Shown here piece after piece: positions 63,431 through 64,000 of a DNA stretch of 64,000 bases; position 1 is the first letter of the stretch; each line of letters begins with the position of its first letter. The notes below the pieces were generated by a model that had not been told where the DNA came from, did not search any database, and worked only from the letters and a program-made list of their open reading frames with translations. The DNA comes from Cucumis sativus. Its lineage: Eukaryota; Streptophyta; Magnoliopsida; Cucurbitales; Cucurbitaceae. The DNA lies in the NCBI RefSeq assembly GCF_000004075.3, contig NC_026660.2, positions 25,733,498 to 25,797,497 of the forward strand, read 5' to 3'. The position numbers were made by a program, and so were the translations under genes.

Positions 63431-64000
63431 GAATATTTGTTGGGATTGATATTACTTAGTTACCCTCCTTCGCTTTCTGGAATAGTTGGAATTTTGTACT
63501 TTATTGGTTGAATTTTTTTGAAGCATATGTCACTCCCACCGCCATGTGACGAACAGATGTGAGAATGAATCTTGTAAGTTTAACTATAGAGCTCAATCCT
63601 AATAGACTAGTTGGGTGAGTATGGTTGTAATAACCAAATTATCTCATCAATGTTATTATAGGTGAGGTTAGGAAGATCTTGGCATTTTTAGTTAAAATAG
63701 TTAGAAGAATTAGAGCTATAACTGTAATGGTTAGTTGTATAGGTTGAGTCGAAATGGATGCTATTAATATAGTTTGAGGAGTTAATCCTAGGAAGGGCAT
63801 GGGGGATATGGTGACATGTGAGGGGGAGTTGTTGAGTGTTTTGACTGGGTGTAGACCTAACAAAGCCAAAGCGTATAGGATTCAGTCCAACAACTGCTCT
63901 CTCTCTCACCTCACGCACGAGCCGTCGTTTTGGCAAAGTATGAACGCGTTGACCCTACCGTTAATCCTCTTCCTGCCGGAGCAACCGTCGCGGCATAATC
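63431..64000. other. Window-edge segment, possibly the 5' end of an unseen gene
   Basis: The last 100 bases are GC-richer than the surroundings and include an ATG at 63940 followed by 20 open codons to the edge. Another frame reads KYERVDPTVNPLPAGATVAA and then stops. Neither is recognisable. Minus-strand frames at 63639-63869 and 63688-63936 cover a segment with very strong G-over-C bias on the plus strand. I cannot say which, if any, is coding. Confidence 0.25.

Noticed and set aside
1..64000. CRISPR arrays, bacterial operons or phage-like systems
   Set aside because: Spliced plant genes fill the window, and no regularly spaced identical repeats with unique spacers were seen.

Overview
The window is nuclear DNA from a flowering plant, most likely a eudicot. 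It has AT-rich intergenic DNA, GT-AG introns, and plant-specific gene families (CYP81-type P450, GH3, DYW-class PPR, CrRLK1L kinase, QALGGH zinc finger). A cucurbit is my best guess, from the look of the small fold-back repeats and LINE tails, but that rests on recall and was not tested. There are no operons, CRISPR arrays, rRNA genes or convincing tRNA genes.

Layout. From 1 to about 5.4 kb is AT-rich DNA with one fold-back repeat. From 5.4 to 7.9 kb (minus) lies an intronless CrRLK1L/malectin receptor kinase. A fold-back element follows at 8.9-9.2 kb. A two-exon CYP81-like cytochrome P450 is at 9.2-10.8 kb (minus). A 41-43 bp minisatellite and a possible LTR relic fill 11.4-12.6 kb. From 13.3 to 25.0 kb (plus) is a 14-exon HOS15 orthologue (LisH plus WD40) whose large introns carry LINE debris. 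It converges on an intronless ELI1-type DYW PPR editing factor at 25.6-27.5 kb (minus), with a 92-bp tandem duplication between the two genes. A single-finger C2H2 repressor with an EAR motif is at 30.6-31.1 kb (plus). Two GH3.1-like IAA-amido synthetase genes in the same orientation lie at 36.2-38.2 and 54.4-56.5 kb, about 16 kb apart. They share exon structure and short promoter blocks. From 56.5 to 64 kb there is no gene I can support, but there are promoter-like patches (TGGGCC clusters, telo boxes, a G-box).

How the genes relate. They are not a pathway cluster. The two GH3 paralogues form a local duplicate pair that would conjugate auxin to amino acids. HOS15 (chromatin repression in the nucleus) and the PPR protein (chloroplast RNA editing) are single-copy housekeeping or regulatory genes. 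The P450 and the receptor kinase belong to expanding families. I found no clear undescribed system. The most useful leads are the conserved GH3 promoter blocks, the cysteine substitutions in the first GH3 copy, the TGGGCC clusters without a gene, and a strongly strand-skewed segment near the right edge. All exon boundaries were placed by hand from splice dinucleotides, reading phase and remembered family sequences. They need transcript support.
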